Below the pieces are notes generated by a model. That model ran no database searches. It was not told the origin of the DNA and saw nothing but the letters and a program-made list of their open reading frames with translations. 64,000 nucleotides of DNA, from the NCBI RefSeq assembly GCF_021789175.1, contig NZ_CP084560.1, positions 1,302,001 to 1,366,000 of the forward strand, read 5' to 3'. Below, piece by piece: positions 48,761 to 57,232 of this stretch. Position 1 is the first letter of the stretch, and the number at the start of each line of letters is the position of its first letter. Source of the DNA: Arthrobacter sp. FW306-2-2C-D06B (GTDB taxonomy: Bacteria; Actinomycetota; Actinomycetes; Actinomycetales; Micrococcaceae). The translations under genes were made by a program, and so were the position numbers.

Positions 48761-49737
48761 GCGAAATTACCGCACACGGCGAGAAGAAACTAGTTCTCGC
48801 CGCCGGACGGGCGCACCCCGAGCTGGCGCAGGAAATCGCCAAGGAGTTGGAAACCGAACTCCTGCCTATCGACGCCTACGACTTCGCGAACGGAGAGATC
48901 TATGTGCGCTCAGCGGAGAGCGTCCGTGGCACGGACGCGTTCGTCATCCAGGCGCACCCGGCCCCGCTCAACAACTGGCTCATGGAGCAGTTGATCATGA
49001 TCGATTCCCTGAAGCGCGCCTCGGCGAAGCGGATCACGGTTGTATCGCCGTTCTACCCGTACGCCCGGCAGGACAAGAAGGGCCGCGGCCGCGAGCCGAT
49101 CTCCGCCCGTTTGGTGGCAGACCTCTACAAGACTGCCGGCGCGGACCGCATCATGTCCGTGGACCTGCACACGTCCCAGATCCAGGGGTTCTTTGACGGC
49201 CCCGTGGATCACCTCATGGCCATCCCGCTGCTTGCCGACTACATCCGCACCAGGGTCGAAGCAGACAACATCACTGTCGTCTCGCCGGACACCGGCCGTG
49301 TCCGAGTCGCGGAACAGTGGGCCGAGCGCCTGGGCGGCGCGCCGTTGGCGTTCGTCCACAAGAGCCGCGACCTCACGGTCCCGAACCAGGCTGTCTCGAA
49401 GACCGTCGTCGGGCAGATCGAAGGCCGCACCTGCGTCCTGATCGACGACATGATCGACACCGGTGGAACGATCTCCGGTGCTGTCCAGGTCCTCAAGAAC
49501 GCCGGGGCAAAGGACGTCATCATCGCGTGCACCCACGCCGTGTTCTCCGAGCCGGCGGCACAACGCCTGGCCGATTCCGGTGCCCGCGAGGTGGTCGTCA
49601 CCAACACCTTGCCGATTCCGGCCGACAAGCGCTTCCCGCAACTCACCGTGCTGTCGATCGCACCTTTGATTGCGCGCGCGATCCGCGAAGTGTTCGACGA
49701 CGGTTCCGTCACCAGCCTCTTCGACGGCAACGCCTAA
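48757..49737 (+). CDS. prs: ribose-phosphate pyrophosphokinase
   Basis: Makes PRPP from ribose-5-phosphate and ATP, the entry point for purine, pyrimidine, His and Trp synthesis. The 326 residues contain the PFYPYARQDKK segment, the metal-binding VDLHTSQIQGFF stretch and the PRPP loop VLIDDMIDTGGT. Coupled to glmU through an ATGA overlap, as in mycobacteria. The purK-purE genes in this window use its product. Confidence 0.96.
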   Translation: MSEITAHGEKKLVLAAGRAHPELAQEIAKELETELLPIDAYDFANGEIYVRSAESVRGTDAFVIQAHPAPLNNWLMEQLIMIDSLKRASAKRITVVSPFYPYARQDKKGRGREPISARLVADLYKTAGADRIMSVDLHTSQIQGFFDGPVDHLMAIPLLADYIRTRVEADNITVVSPDTGRVRVAEQWAERLGGAPLAFVHKSRDLTVPNQAVSKTVVGQIEGRTCVLIDDMIDTGGTISGAVQVLKNAGAKDVIIACTHAVFSEPAAQRLADSGAREVVVTNTLPIPADKRFPQLTVLSIAPLIARAIREVFDDGSVTSLFDGNA

Positions 49738-49779
49738 TCCCCACCAGCTGGGCAGTCCCACCAGAACATCTGGTCCCCA

Positions 49780-49845
49780 CCCAACTGACTGGCAGTTGTT
49801 GTCGTTTTCGGGCCTCATAACGACAACAACTGCGAGTGAGTTGGG
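49780..49845. repeat. 66-bp palindromic intergenic repeat, copy B
   Basis: Same length and layout as copy A at 34067-34132: 27-base arms starting CCCAACTGACT, a 12-base loop, 25 of 27 arm positions paired. It lies 42 bases after the prs stop and may act as the terminator of glmU-prs. Confidence 0.85.
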
Positions 49846-49889
49846 CTGGGGGGGCATGCGCCGTTTTCCCTTTGGCGGGACGCGGCTGC

Positions 49890-50110
49890 TAAACTCTTGG
49901 GGATACCTTGGCGAGGGAGAGCACATCCGGGTTAAAACCGGATTGCGGGTCTCCGTTATCGACTGGGTCTGAATCTCCTTCAACGAAGGCGGACTGAAGC
50001 TGCTGTCAGCGGCTGGCATTCTGCCGGGCGTGGAAGGTCACCACAGACCTCCGCCCTTGCTGATCGACTTGCCGGCACTTCGCCGGCGCCACAGTAATCA
50101 AGGAGTACAC
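49890..50110 (+). promoter_or_regulatory. rplY promoter and long leader
   Basis: TAAACT (49890-49895) is a good -10 box, giving an untranslated leader of about 210 bases, unusually long here. The leader contains small hairpins, for example ATCCGG/CCGGAT around 49926-49944 and GCCGGC/GCCGGC around 50073-50088. L25 leaders are autoregulatory in some gamma-proteobacteria; whether this one is regulatory is unknown. Confidence 0.45.
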
Positions 50111-50683
50111 ATGTCTGAGCAGAAGCTCGCAGCAGAACTGCGCACCGAATTCGGCAAGGGTTTCGCCCGCCGCGCCCGCGCAGCCGGCCAGATCCCGGCC
50201 GTCATCTACGGCCACGGCGCTGAGCCCATCCACATCAACCTCCCGGGCCGCGCCACCACCCTGGCCGTCCGCGTTTCCAACGCCCTGCTGGCCCTCGACG
50301 TCAACGGCGAAGAGCACCTGGCCCTCGTGAAGGACATCCAGCGCGACCCGATCAAGCAGATCATCGAGCACATCGACCTCCTGACCGTCCGCAAGGGCGA
50401 GAAGGTCACCGTTGACGTGGCCGTCCACGTTATCGGCGAAGCTGCCATTGGCGCAGTCGCAAACCAGGAAGCCACGACGGTTTCCCTCGAAGCCGAGGCC
50501 ACGCACCTGCCGACCTTCGTCGAAATCAGCATCGAAGGCCGCAAGGCCGGCGAGCACGTCCACGCTTCGGACATCGTCCTGCCGAGCGGCTCGGAACTGC
50601 TTACCGATCCCGAGACCCTCATCATCAACATCTCGGAGGCCACCTCGGAAGCCGAGGAAGAGGCAACTCCTGCTGCTGAGTAG
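50111..50683 (+). CDS. rplY: 50S ribosomal protein L25/general stress protein Ctc
   Basis: Binds 5S rRNA in the large subunit. At 190 residues it is the long, two-domain CTC type: an N-terminal L25 domain (GKGFARRARAAGQIPAVIYGHG) and a C-terminal beta domain, with an acidic Glu/Ala-rich tail. The ATG at 50111 has AAGGAG 5 bases upstream; an in-frame extension to 50030 covers the leader and was rejected. It lies between prs and pth, as in mycobacteria. Confidence 0.95.
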   Translation: MSEQKLAAELRTEFGKGFARRARAAGQIPAVIYGHGAEPIHINLPGRATTLAVRVSNALLALDVNGEEHLALVKDIQRDPIKQIIEHIDLLTVRKGEKVTVDVAVHVIGEAAIGAVANQEATTVSLEAEATHLPTFVEISIEGRKAGEHVHASDIVLPSGSELLTDPETLIINISEATSEAEEEATPAAE

Positions 50684-50716
50684 TCTTTCGGACTAATCCA
50701 GGCATTAGCCTTTGTG

Positions 50717-50755
50717 AGTGGCCGGGTCCCTGAGGGGCCCGGCCACTTCTTTTTC
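50717..50755 (+). terminator. terminator after rplY
   Basis: A 14-bp stem (50717-50730 with 50734-50747, one G-T pair), 3-base loop, followed by TCTTTTTC: the most canonical intrinsic terminator in the window. Confidence 0.93.
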
Positions 50756-50787
50756 ATTCCACCCTCTTGATTCCCTAGGATGACTCC

Positions 50788-51372
50788 ATGACAGACACTT
50801 GGCTGATCGTAGGCCTTGGCAATCCCGGCGCCGAATACAGTCACAACCGCCACAACGTCGGCCAAATGGTCCTGGACGAACTTGCCTCGCGGATGGGCGG
50901 GAGCTTCAAAGCCCACAAGGCCCGGGCCCAGGTGGTCGAGGGCAGGTTAGGAATCGGGGGGCCCCGCGTAGTTCTTGCGAAACCGATGAGCTATATGAAT
51001 GTTTCCGGAGGACCCGTTTCCGGCCTCGCCAGGTTCTTCGACATCGCTCCGGATCACGTTATTGCTGTCCACGACGAAATTGATATTCCCTTCAATACGG
51101 TTAAATTGAAGATCGGCGGTGGGGAAGGCGGGCACAACGGCCTGCGTGATATTTCCAAGGCTTTGGCTACAAAGGACTACTTGCGGGTTCGCGTGGGGGT
51201 CGGCAGGCCACCCGGGAGGATGGACACTGCGGATTATGTCCTCAGGGATTTTGCAGCCTCCGAGAGGAAAGAACTGCCGTTCCTCCTGGATGAAGCAGCG
51301 GATGCTGTTGAGGTATTGATGACTGAAGGATTGCTTGCTGCCCAGCAGAAGTTCCACCCCGTCAAGGCCTAG
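50788..51372 (+). CDS. pth: peptidyl-tRNA hydrolase
   Basis: Releases tRNA from peptidyl-tRNA dropped by stalled ribosomes. The 194 residues show the [18 protein letters not shown] segment with the catalytic His, the [10 protein letters not shown] motif, HDEIDIPF and [13 protein letters not shown]. The ATG is 6 bases after TAGGAT (50776-50781), a leaderless layout just beyond the rplY terminator. The 190-base gap to the LAL genes includes TATGAT (51459-51464) and AGTACTC (51412-51418). Confidence 0.96.
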   Translation: MTDTWLIVGLGNPGAEYSHNRHNVGQMVLDELASRMGGSFKAHKARAQVVEGRLGIGGPRVVLAKPMSYMNVSGGPVSGLARFFDIAPDHVIAVHDEIDIPFNTVKLKIGGGEGGHNGLRDISKALATKDYLRVRVGVGRPPGRMDTADYVLRDFAASERKELPFLLDEAADAVEVLMTEGLLAAQQKFHPVKA

Positions 51373-51562
51373 CGGCGGAGGCCCCGGGCGCACTCACTTC
51401 AATGGTTAACAAGTACTCTGATGGTTCGTCGGATGACTAATTGATTCGCGCCGATCGCTATGATACTTTGCAAATCACTGCTGGGGGTGAAGAGGAAATA
51501 CAAAAGCAAACGACCCGCTGAACGTCACGTCCGCCAGAGCTGCGAAGGTAGCGTGATCTAAA

Positions 51563-54283
51563 TTGCGAGCAACACCGGAATCTGAAACAGAGCGACCCGC
51601 AACGGAGCGGCAAGCACTAGGCGCTGCGGAGCGTCGAAAATGGTCGTCATTGGTCCGGCAGGATCTTCAGAACACGGTTATTGAAGCGCTCGGCGATCCG
51701 TCGTTGTATGGAGTGGTGGTGGTTGGCGCGCCGGGCGTGGGCAAAGCGACTTTTGCCCGTTCGGTAGAGGCCCGCCTCGCTCCAAAGACCCACGTACTGC
51801 ACCTGCACGGCTCCACGGACGTCGCCACTCCGTTCGGGGCCCTTGCCCATCTGCTCGCGAGGCTGCCAATCGATGCCGCAGATTCCCCTGGCGCGATTAT
51901 CCACGGCATCTCGCATTTGATAAGTTCGGACGCCGCGGGACGCGAAGTGCTGTTGGTCCTTTCGGAACTTCCGGCTTTGGACACCATGAGCACTGCACTT
52001 CTCGTGCACTTGTTAATCAGTGGGACAGCAAAAGTCCTCGTCACTGTCCGCCAAGCCACGGACATGCCGGAAGACCTGGTCAGGCTGTTGAAAGACGGCC
52101 TCCTGGACGAGGTTGAACTTCAGGTTTTTTCTCGCGCGGAAGTTGCCAAATTGCTCAGCGGCGTCCTTGGGAAACGGGTGACCGCTACGGCTGCAAGTGC
52201 TTTGCACGCCTCCAGCGGTGGAAATCCCCTGGTGCTCCAAGCCATCGTCACTGAACAGCTCCGCTCAGGCAACCTGCACCTGGCCGGGCAGGTTTGGGCG
52301 ATGAAGGGCGAAATCCACCTTTCATCCGCCGAAGTCCTGACCGATCTGGTCCGCTCGCGCCTGGCCAGGGAGAGTCCTGCGGTCCGGGAAGCGCTCGAGC
52401 TACTTGCCCTCATCCGAACGGCCCCACTCGCTGTGTTGTTGGACGTCCTGGAACCTGAAGTGGTTGCGGAGATGGAGTGGTCCGGTTACCTTCGCATCGA
52501 AGCGTCAGGGGCCCGCCGGGTGGCGCTGCGCGACGAGTACATGGGGGAGGTCATTCGGGGGTGGATGGACCTGCCCCGGAGGAATGAACTGCGGCGGCTC
52601 GCCGCCGGGGTGATCGGCAGCATTACCCGGGACCTGGATGCCGAGGCGCTCCTGGGCTTTGCCTCTTCGACGCTGAACGTCCGCGAAACCCTTGAACCCG
52701 GGGTGGCCCTCGCTGCTGCGACGGCAGCGAACAGGCAATTCGATCCTTGGTTCGCCTTGGAATGCGCCCGGCAGATCGGACGCGAGGACAAGGAGTGGGT
52801 GGCTGCCGCCCAGCAACGCTGCGTTTCCCATGTCATTCTGGCCGAGCACGAGGCTGCGGTGGCCGCATTGAAGGATGTGGCGCCCGAGCAGCTTCGGCGC
52901 CTCCCGGCGTATGACTATGCGGACTATGTGCAGGAGCTCTGCAGTGCGCTGCTGTGGATTCCAGGCGGTCACCTCCAGATCCCGGGTCTCATCGCTGAGG
53001 CGGGGGAGGATCTTTCCCGCCGATCGCAGGAAGCCGGAGCGGATGTCACTGAAATCGAACGGGCGCGCGGGATGCTCAGGCTCGCGAGTTTCGAGCTCCA
53101 CGTCCATCAGGGCGAGTATGCCGAAGTTGCCGAAGCCTTGGAGCAGGAGTACCGGGATGGCGTTGATCTGCAACAAAGGCTGAGCTGCGGGAGCCTGCTG
53201 ACCATGGCCTGGGCGGTGCTAGGCAGGGAAATGGAGGCGATCGAGCTGGCGCGCGAGCTGAGGCACAAGATTCAGCGCGCAAAGGCCCGGCCGCGCTTGC
53301 ATAACTGGTTGTCCGAAGGCTTGTTTGCCGCACTCCTGTGCAGCGGACAGTGGGAAGAACTTGCCCGGATGCTGACGGCGACCCTCGATCAGCAACCGAA
53401 GAACATCCACTACCTTGGCGGTGCCGCAGAACTTGCCCTGGGCGTTTCCTACACCTACGCCGGACGGGCTTCAGTCGCGATCGACACCCTGCTGGGGGCC
53501 CAGGCGCAGTTGGAGATCAGGCGCAACTACTACGGACCAGTATTGGCCTACTCCGCGCTCGCTTTTGCGTACGCCCAGGCCGGAGACGTGAAGGAATCCC
53601 GGACTTTTCTCGAATTGGCGGAAAAAGGACAAGGGGAAACAGCCTGGTTCCCGGCCTGGATGGCCGAATTCTGCGTCAAGATGGCAAGACGCTGGCTGAA
53701 GGATCCCGGGGCGAAGCAAAGTCTCATCGAGTCGGCCAACCGGGATTTGGCGAAGGGACGGATCACCACGGCATCAATCAGCCTCTTCGGCGCCACCGTC
53801 CACGGCACGGAGGAAGAGCTGCTGCTCCTGGAGCAGGTTTCATCCCGCCGCCAGGGCAAGATGGCCGCAGTGAACCGGATGGTGGCGGAGGGAACCCGCA
53901 AGAAGGACCCGAAGACGCTGCTTCTTGCTGCTTCGGTTGCCCAGGAACTGAAATTGGATGCGGTAGAGTCCCGCTGTGCCGTCCTGGCCTTGGACATCGC
54001 CCGGGAAGCCGGCGATTCAGCGTCCGCAAGACTGGCCCAACAGCGGCTGGACCGCTTGGTCGGGACCGTGCCGGTACTACCCCTGACACCACACACTTTC
54101 GGACCCGAACTGACGGAAAGGGAGCGTCAGGTTGCAAAGATGGCCAGTCAAGGGTTGAGTAACAAAGAGGTAGCCAACCAGTTGCAAGTTTCCGTACGCA
54201 CAGTCGAAGGCCACCTCTACCAAATCTTCACGAAAATGGGAATCTCATCGAGGAGCGAGCTTGAAGGAACCGCGCAGTCATGA
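51563..54283 (+). CDS. LuxR-family STAND (LAL) regulator 1
   Basis: A 906-residue regulator with an N-terminal P-loop ATPase (about 30-300), a helical TPR-like middle region (about 350-840) and a C-terminal LuxR-type HTH (about 850-900, LTERERQVAKMASQG and VSVRTVEGHLYQIF). Walker A is GAPGVGKAT (55-63): the Lys is present but the following Ser/Thr is Ala62. The Walker B region (VLLVLSELPALD, 129-140) lacks the usual acidic pair, so ATP hydrolysis may be impaired. The SGGNP motif is intact. The start is TTG, with no ATG nearby. It overlaps the next gene by 23 bp. Confidence 0.88.
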   Translation: MRATPESETERPATERQALGAAERRKWSSLVRQDLQNTVIEALGDPSLYGVVVVGAPGVGKATFARSVEARLAPKTHVLHLHGSTDVATPFGALAHLLARLPIDAADSPGAIIHGISHLISSDAAGREVLLVLSELPALDTMSTALLVHLLISGTAKVLVTVRQATDMPEDLVRLLKDGLLDEVELQVFSRAEVAKLLSGVLGKRVTATAASALHASSGGNPLVLQAIVTEQLRSGNLHLAGQVWAMKGEIHLSSAEVLTDLVRSRLARESPAVREALELLALIRTAPLAVLLDVLEPEVVAEMEWSGYLRIEASGARRVALRDEYMGEVIRGWMDLPRRNELRRLAAGVIGSITRDLDAEALLGFASSTLNVRETLEPGVALAAATAANRQFDPWFALECARQIGREDKEWVAAAQQRCVSHVILAEHEAAVAALKDVAPEQLRRLPAYDYADYVQELCSALLWIPGGHLQIPGLIAEAGEDLSRRSQEAGADVTEIERARGMLRLASFELHVHQGEYAEVAEALEQEYRDGVDLQQRLSCGSLLTMAWAVLGREMEAIELARELRHKIQRAKARPRLHNWLSEGLFAALLCSGQWEELARMLTATLDQQPKNIHYLGGAAELALGVSYTYAGRASVAIDTLLGAQAQLEIRRNYYGPVLAYSALAFAYAQAGDVKESRTFLELAEKGQGETAWFPAWMAEFCVKMARRWLKDPGAKQSLIESANRDLAKGRITTASISLFGATVHGTEEELLLLEQVSSRRQGKMAAVNRMVAEGTRKKDPKTLLLAASVAQELKLDAVESRCAVLALDIAREAGDSASARLAQQRLDRLVGTVPVLPLTPHTFGPELTERERQVAKMASQGLSNKEVANQLQVSVRTVEGHLYQIFTKMGISSRSELEGTAQS

Positions 54284-57020
54284 CAACGCTGCGGCGGTGC
54301 ATGGTCCTGTCGGAGAACGCGGTACAAGGCCGCCGGAACCGTGGCTCGACTATGGGCACTTGCTTCCTGGAATTACAGCTGCCATCCGTGCGGATGATTG
54401 TTCGGCCGTCTTCATCGTGGGCGATTCCGGTCTCGGCGCGTCATCTCTCCTGGCCCAACTGGGAACCGCCTTTGGCGGGGAACTTGCGGTAGTCCCGATT
54501 CACGGAAGTCCGTCACTGGCCGCCGTCCCGTACGGGGTACTGGCTCCTTTTCTTGCCCATCTTTCGCTTGACGACATATCCTCCCGGGTCGCCGTACTTC
54601 GCTCACTCTGGGATCACCTTGAGGGCATCCGCGTAGGTACCGGACCAGCTTTGCTGCTCGTCGATGACGCGCACTACGTTGACGATGCCACCTGCGCGAT
54701 GCTGACCGAGCTTGTCCAGGCAGGATGGGCCAAGATCGTGGCCGCCTGCATTCCACGGCCAGGAGTTCCAGGGCCGCTCTTGCGCTTGTGGCACGAGGGG
54801 ACTGCCGAGTGGTTTGACCTGGAGCCTTTGACCGCCGAGCAAGGCCACGAACTGTGCGAGGCATTGCTGGGGGGAATCGTCCTGAACAGCACGAGCCATG
54901 GGTTCTGGACCGAGGCGGGCGGCAACACCCTTCTTTTGAAGACCCTTGTCCGGGAAGCCGAGAGCTCGGGTACCCTCGTCCAGAGGCACGGCGTTTGGCT
55001 CAAGACAGCCGCGACACCGGTCCACACGGTAAAGCTGGAAGCTGTCGTCAAACTTCAGCTGATGCGCATTTCCCCGGCGGGCAGGGAAGCGTTGAGCTTG
55101 ATCGCATTGGCAGAACCGGTGGACGAGACGTTGATTAACGTTGTGGCCGGAGAAGCGGCCGTCCAAGAGCTCCTGGACCAGCATCTAATCAAGCCCGGGG
55201 GCAATGGGTTGCCAAACCTTAGACTCGTCAATCCGGTGTACGGAGAGGTGCTCAGAAGCATCGTTCCGGCCGCGCAGAGCCTCCAACTGCATCGGCAGTT
55301 GATCTCCCGGATGGATGTTTTGGAGGACAACCCGGATTCCTTGTTGCGGATGGTGACGTGGTCACTGGACTGCGGAGCGGACGTACCGGATCGTCTTTTG
55401 ATCCGGGCCGCGGTGCTTTCGGCGAGGTTACTGCAGAGCGAGACGGCACTGCGCATGGCGGCCGCGGTACGGGAGGCGCAATGGCAATCGGTTGCAAAAG
55501 CGGTTATCGCCCGCTCGTACTTCAATCTCGGCCGCCGGGACGAGGCTGCGGCAGCCTTGGCCCAAGAAACAGTGGATGGCGCAGCCGGACCCTCCCACGT
55601 CGTATCCAGCAGCGTTCTTCGCGCGGTCACGCTTGCCGCCGTCGGGCAGTCCGCGTCCGTGATACGGGCAGAAGCCGATGTCCTCCGCGAATGGGGCGAA
55701 CAGCAGCCAGGCATCGAGGGCCAGCGGACGCCGGACGCGAAAGCCTCGGTGAAGCTCGCTGTCACCGTGATCGGGCTGCTTGCCGGCTCCGTGGACGGCG
55801 ACTACGAGAGAATGGGCCCCGAACTGGAGTACGTGCTCCTTCAGGCGGGAACCGTGGAAGGCTCTTTGGCCCCCCTATTCAGGGCCCTGGCGCTGGCCCT
55901 GAAGGCAGAAATGCTGTGCGCCCTCGGTCGCGGGCGGCAGGCAAGGCAGTTGGTTCTCGAGGCTGCCGGCTTGGCGCAGCCCCAGGAGAACGATGTCTTC
56001 TTCATCCCCGAATTCATTTCTGCCCGCCTCGTTATTTGCGCACTGGCTGTAGGTGACTGGGCCGAGGCACAAACGCTCCTCGACAAGTACTACGAATCGT
56101 CGGGTGTCTCGATGGCGACCTTCGGCGGCGCGGCCTACGTGGTGGCCGGGTACGTTGCCATCAGGCAGGGAAAGGCCGGCGACGCGTTGCCGTTGTTGAC
56201 TGCGGGACTCGAAGCCTTGAGGGACAGCGATCCGCAGAATCTCTTCGGACTGTGTGCCGCCATGGCTTTCTACGCCGCAGCCAGCGCCGGGCTGACTGAG
56301 GCCGAACGGTTCCGGGCGGACTACAAGGATTGGGGACAACACAGCACCCACCTTCTCGCGGCACAGGCAAACAGTTTTTTCGACGCCGCGCTTGAACTCC
56401 TCAACGCCGACGGTTCCGGCGTGGAAGGGTTGCACCGCAACGCTGACAACGCGGCGAAGGAAAACGCCACGTACCTTGAACTTCATGCCCTGGAGCTTGC
56501 GCTTGGCCTGGGCGATCTCAGCCGGCTGGACCGGTTTTGTGAAACCGCGGCTGCGACGGAGGGCGAGTGGGCGCAAGCGCTCGCCGAATATGGGCGGGCA
56601 CTTAAGTTCGGTGGGGCTGCCCGGTATTTATCCGCAGGGGAGAAGCTACAGGCGGCCACCGTCTACCATTTGGCCGCGAAGGCTTATGGTTTGGCGTTGG
56701 CAGAACCGGATCGCGGCCGCACCAAAGAGCTCAGTGCCGCTGCGCGTGCGGGGCTGGCGCGTTGCAACGAAGAACTGGGCCAGGGCAGCGAGGAGACACA
56801 GAACGAGTCGGTAGTTCCGAAGCTGACCAAGAGGGAATGGGACATTGTCAATCTGGCGGTTCAGGGCCTCAGCGACCGGCAGATTGCGGACACGTTGCTT
56901 ATCTCAGTCCGGACCGTCGAAGGTCATCTGTACCGCTGTTATTCGAAATTGGGGATCACCGGCAGGGACGAACTTGCAGGGGCCGCCGCCGTCGCGCAGG
57001 GAGCGTCGAGTACAAGCTGA
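54261..57020 (+). CDS. LuxR-family STAND (LAL) regulator 2
   Basis: A 919-residue paralogue. Walker A reads GDSGLGASS (54-62): the catalytic Lys is replaced by Ala60, which normally abolishes nucleotide hydrolysis. Walker B is canonical (LLLVDDAHYVDD, 131-142). The GGN motif appears as AGGNTLLL. A long TPR-like region follows, then the LuxR HTH (LTKREWDIVNLAVQGLSDRQ, SVRTVEGHLYRCY). The TTG start has GAGGAG 5 bases upstream, inside the end of regulator 1, so translation of the two is coupled. Domain identity is secure; signal and targets are unknown. Confidence 0.88.
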   Translation: MKEPRSHDNAAAVHGPVGERGTRPPEPWLDYGHLLPGITAAIRADDCSAVFIVGDSGLGASSLLAQLGTAFGGELAVVPIHGSPSLAAVPYGVLAPFLAHLSLDDISSRVAVLRSLWDHLEGIRVGTGPALLLVDDAHYVDDATCAMLTELVQAGWAKIVAACIPRPGVPGPLLRLWHEGTAEWFDLEPLTAEQGHELCEALLGGIVLNSTSHGFWTEAGGNTLLLKTLVREAESSGTLVQRHGVWLKTAATPVHTVKLEAVVKLQLMRISPAGREALSLIALAEPVDETLINVVAGEAAVQELLDQHLIKPGGNGLPNLRLVNPVYGEVLRSIVPAAQSLQLHRQLISRMDVLEDNPDSLLRMVTWSLDCGADVPDRLLIRAAVLSARLLQSETALRMAAAVREAQWQSVAKAVIARSYFNLGRRDEAAAALAQETVDGAAGPSHVVSSSVLRAVTLAAVGQSASVIRAEADVLREWGEQQPGIEGQRTPDAKASVKLAVTVIGLLAGSVDGDYERMGPELEYVLLQAGTVEGSLAPLFRALALALKAEMLCALGRGRQARQLVLEAAGLAQPQENDVFFIPEFISARLVICALAVGDWAEAQTLLDKYYESSGVSMATFGGAAYVVAGYVAIRQGKAGDALPLLTAGLEALRDSDPQNLFGLCAAMAFYAAASAGLTEAERFRADYKDWGQHSTHLLAAQANSFFDAALELLNADGSGVEGLHRNADNAAKENATYLELHALELALGLGDLSRLDRFCETAAATEGEWAQALAEYGRALKFGGAARYLSAGEKLQAATVYHLAAKAYGLALAEPDRGRTKELSAAARAGLARCNEELGQGSEETQNESVVPKLTKREWDIVNLAVQGLSDRQIADTLLISVRTVEGHLYRCYSKLGITGRDELAGAAAVAQGASSTS

Positions 57021-57085
57021 AGCCGGGAATGACCGCAGGGATTAGTAGTGCACTCTCGATTTCGAACGGACGCCACTGCCAGTGA

Positions 57086-57161
57086 CGAGTACCCGCCACC
57101 CGGGGAAAAGGTACTCACACCCGCATACGAGTATCCGGCAGTATGAAAGTCGAGTACTCAC
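57086..57161. promoter_or_regulatory. cluster of GAGTAC-type motifs before regulator 3
   Basis: The 212-base gap between regulators 2 and 3 holds CGAGTACC (57086-57093), GGTACTCAC (57110-57118), CGAGTATCC (57128-57136) and CGAGTACTCAC (57151-57161). The last contains the palindrome GAGTACTC. Related sites lie upstream of regulator 1 (51412-51418) and after regulator 4 (62790-62799). They are plausible binding sites for the LuxR domains. Confidence 0.45.
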
Positions 57162-57232
57162 TACTGGTGTGGGCCTGACGGCTAGCTGGTTAATTGGGGG
57201 GTGTCACCACTCGATCACTGGGGGTCTCGCTC

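Noticed and set aside
49670..49972. 100-aa open frame covering the end of prs and the palindromic repeat
   Set aside because: It overlaps prs out of frame and runs through the non-coding repeat and the rplY promoter.
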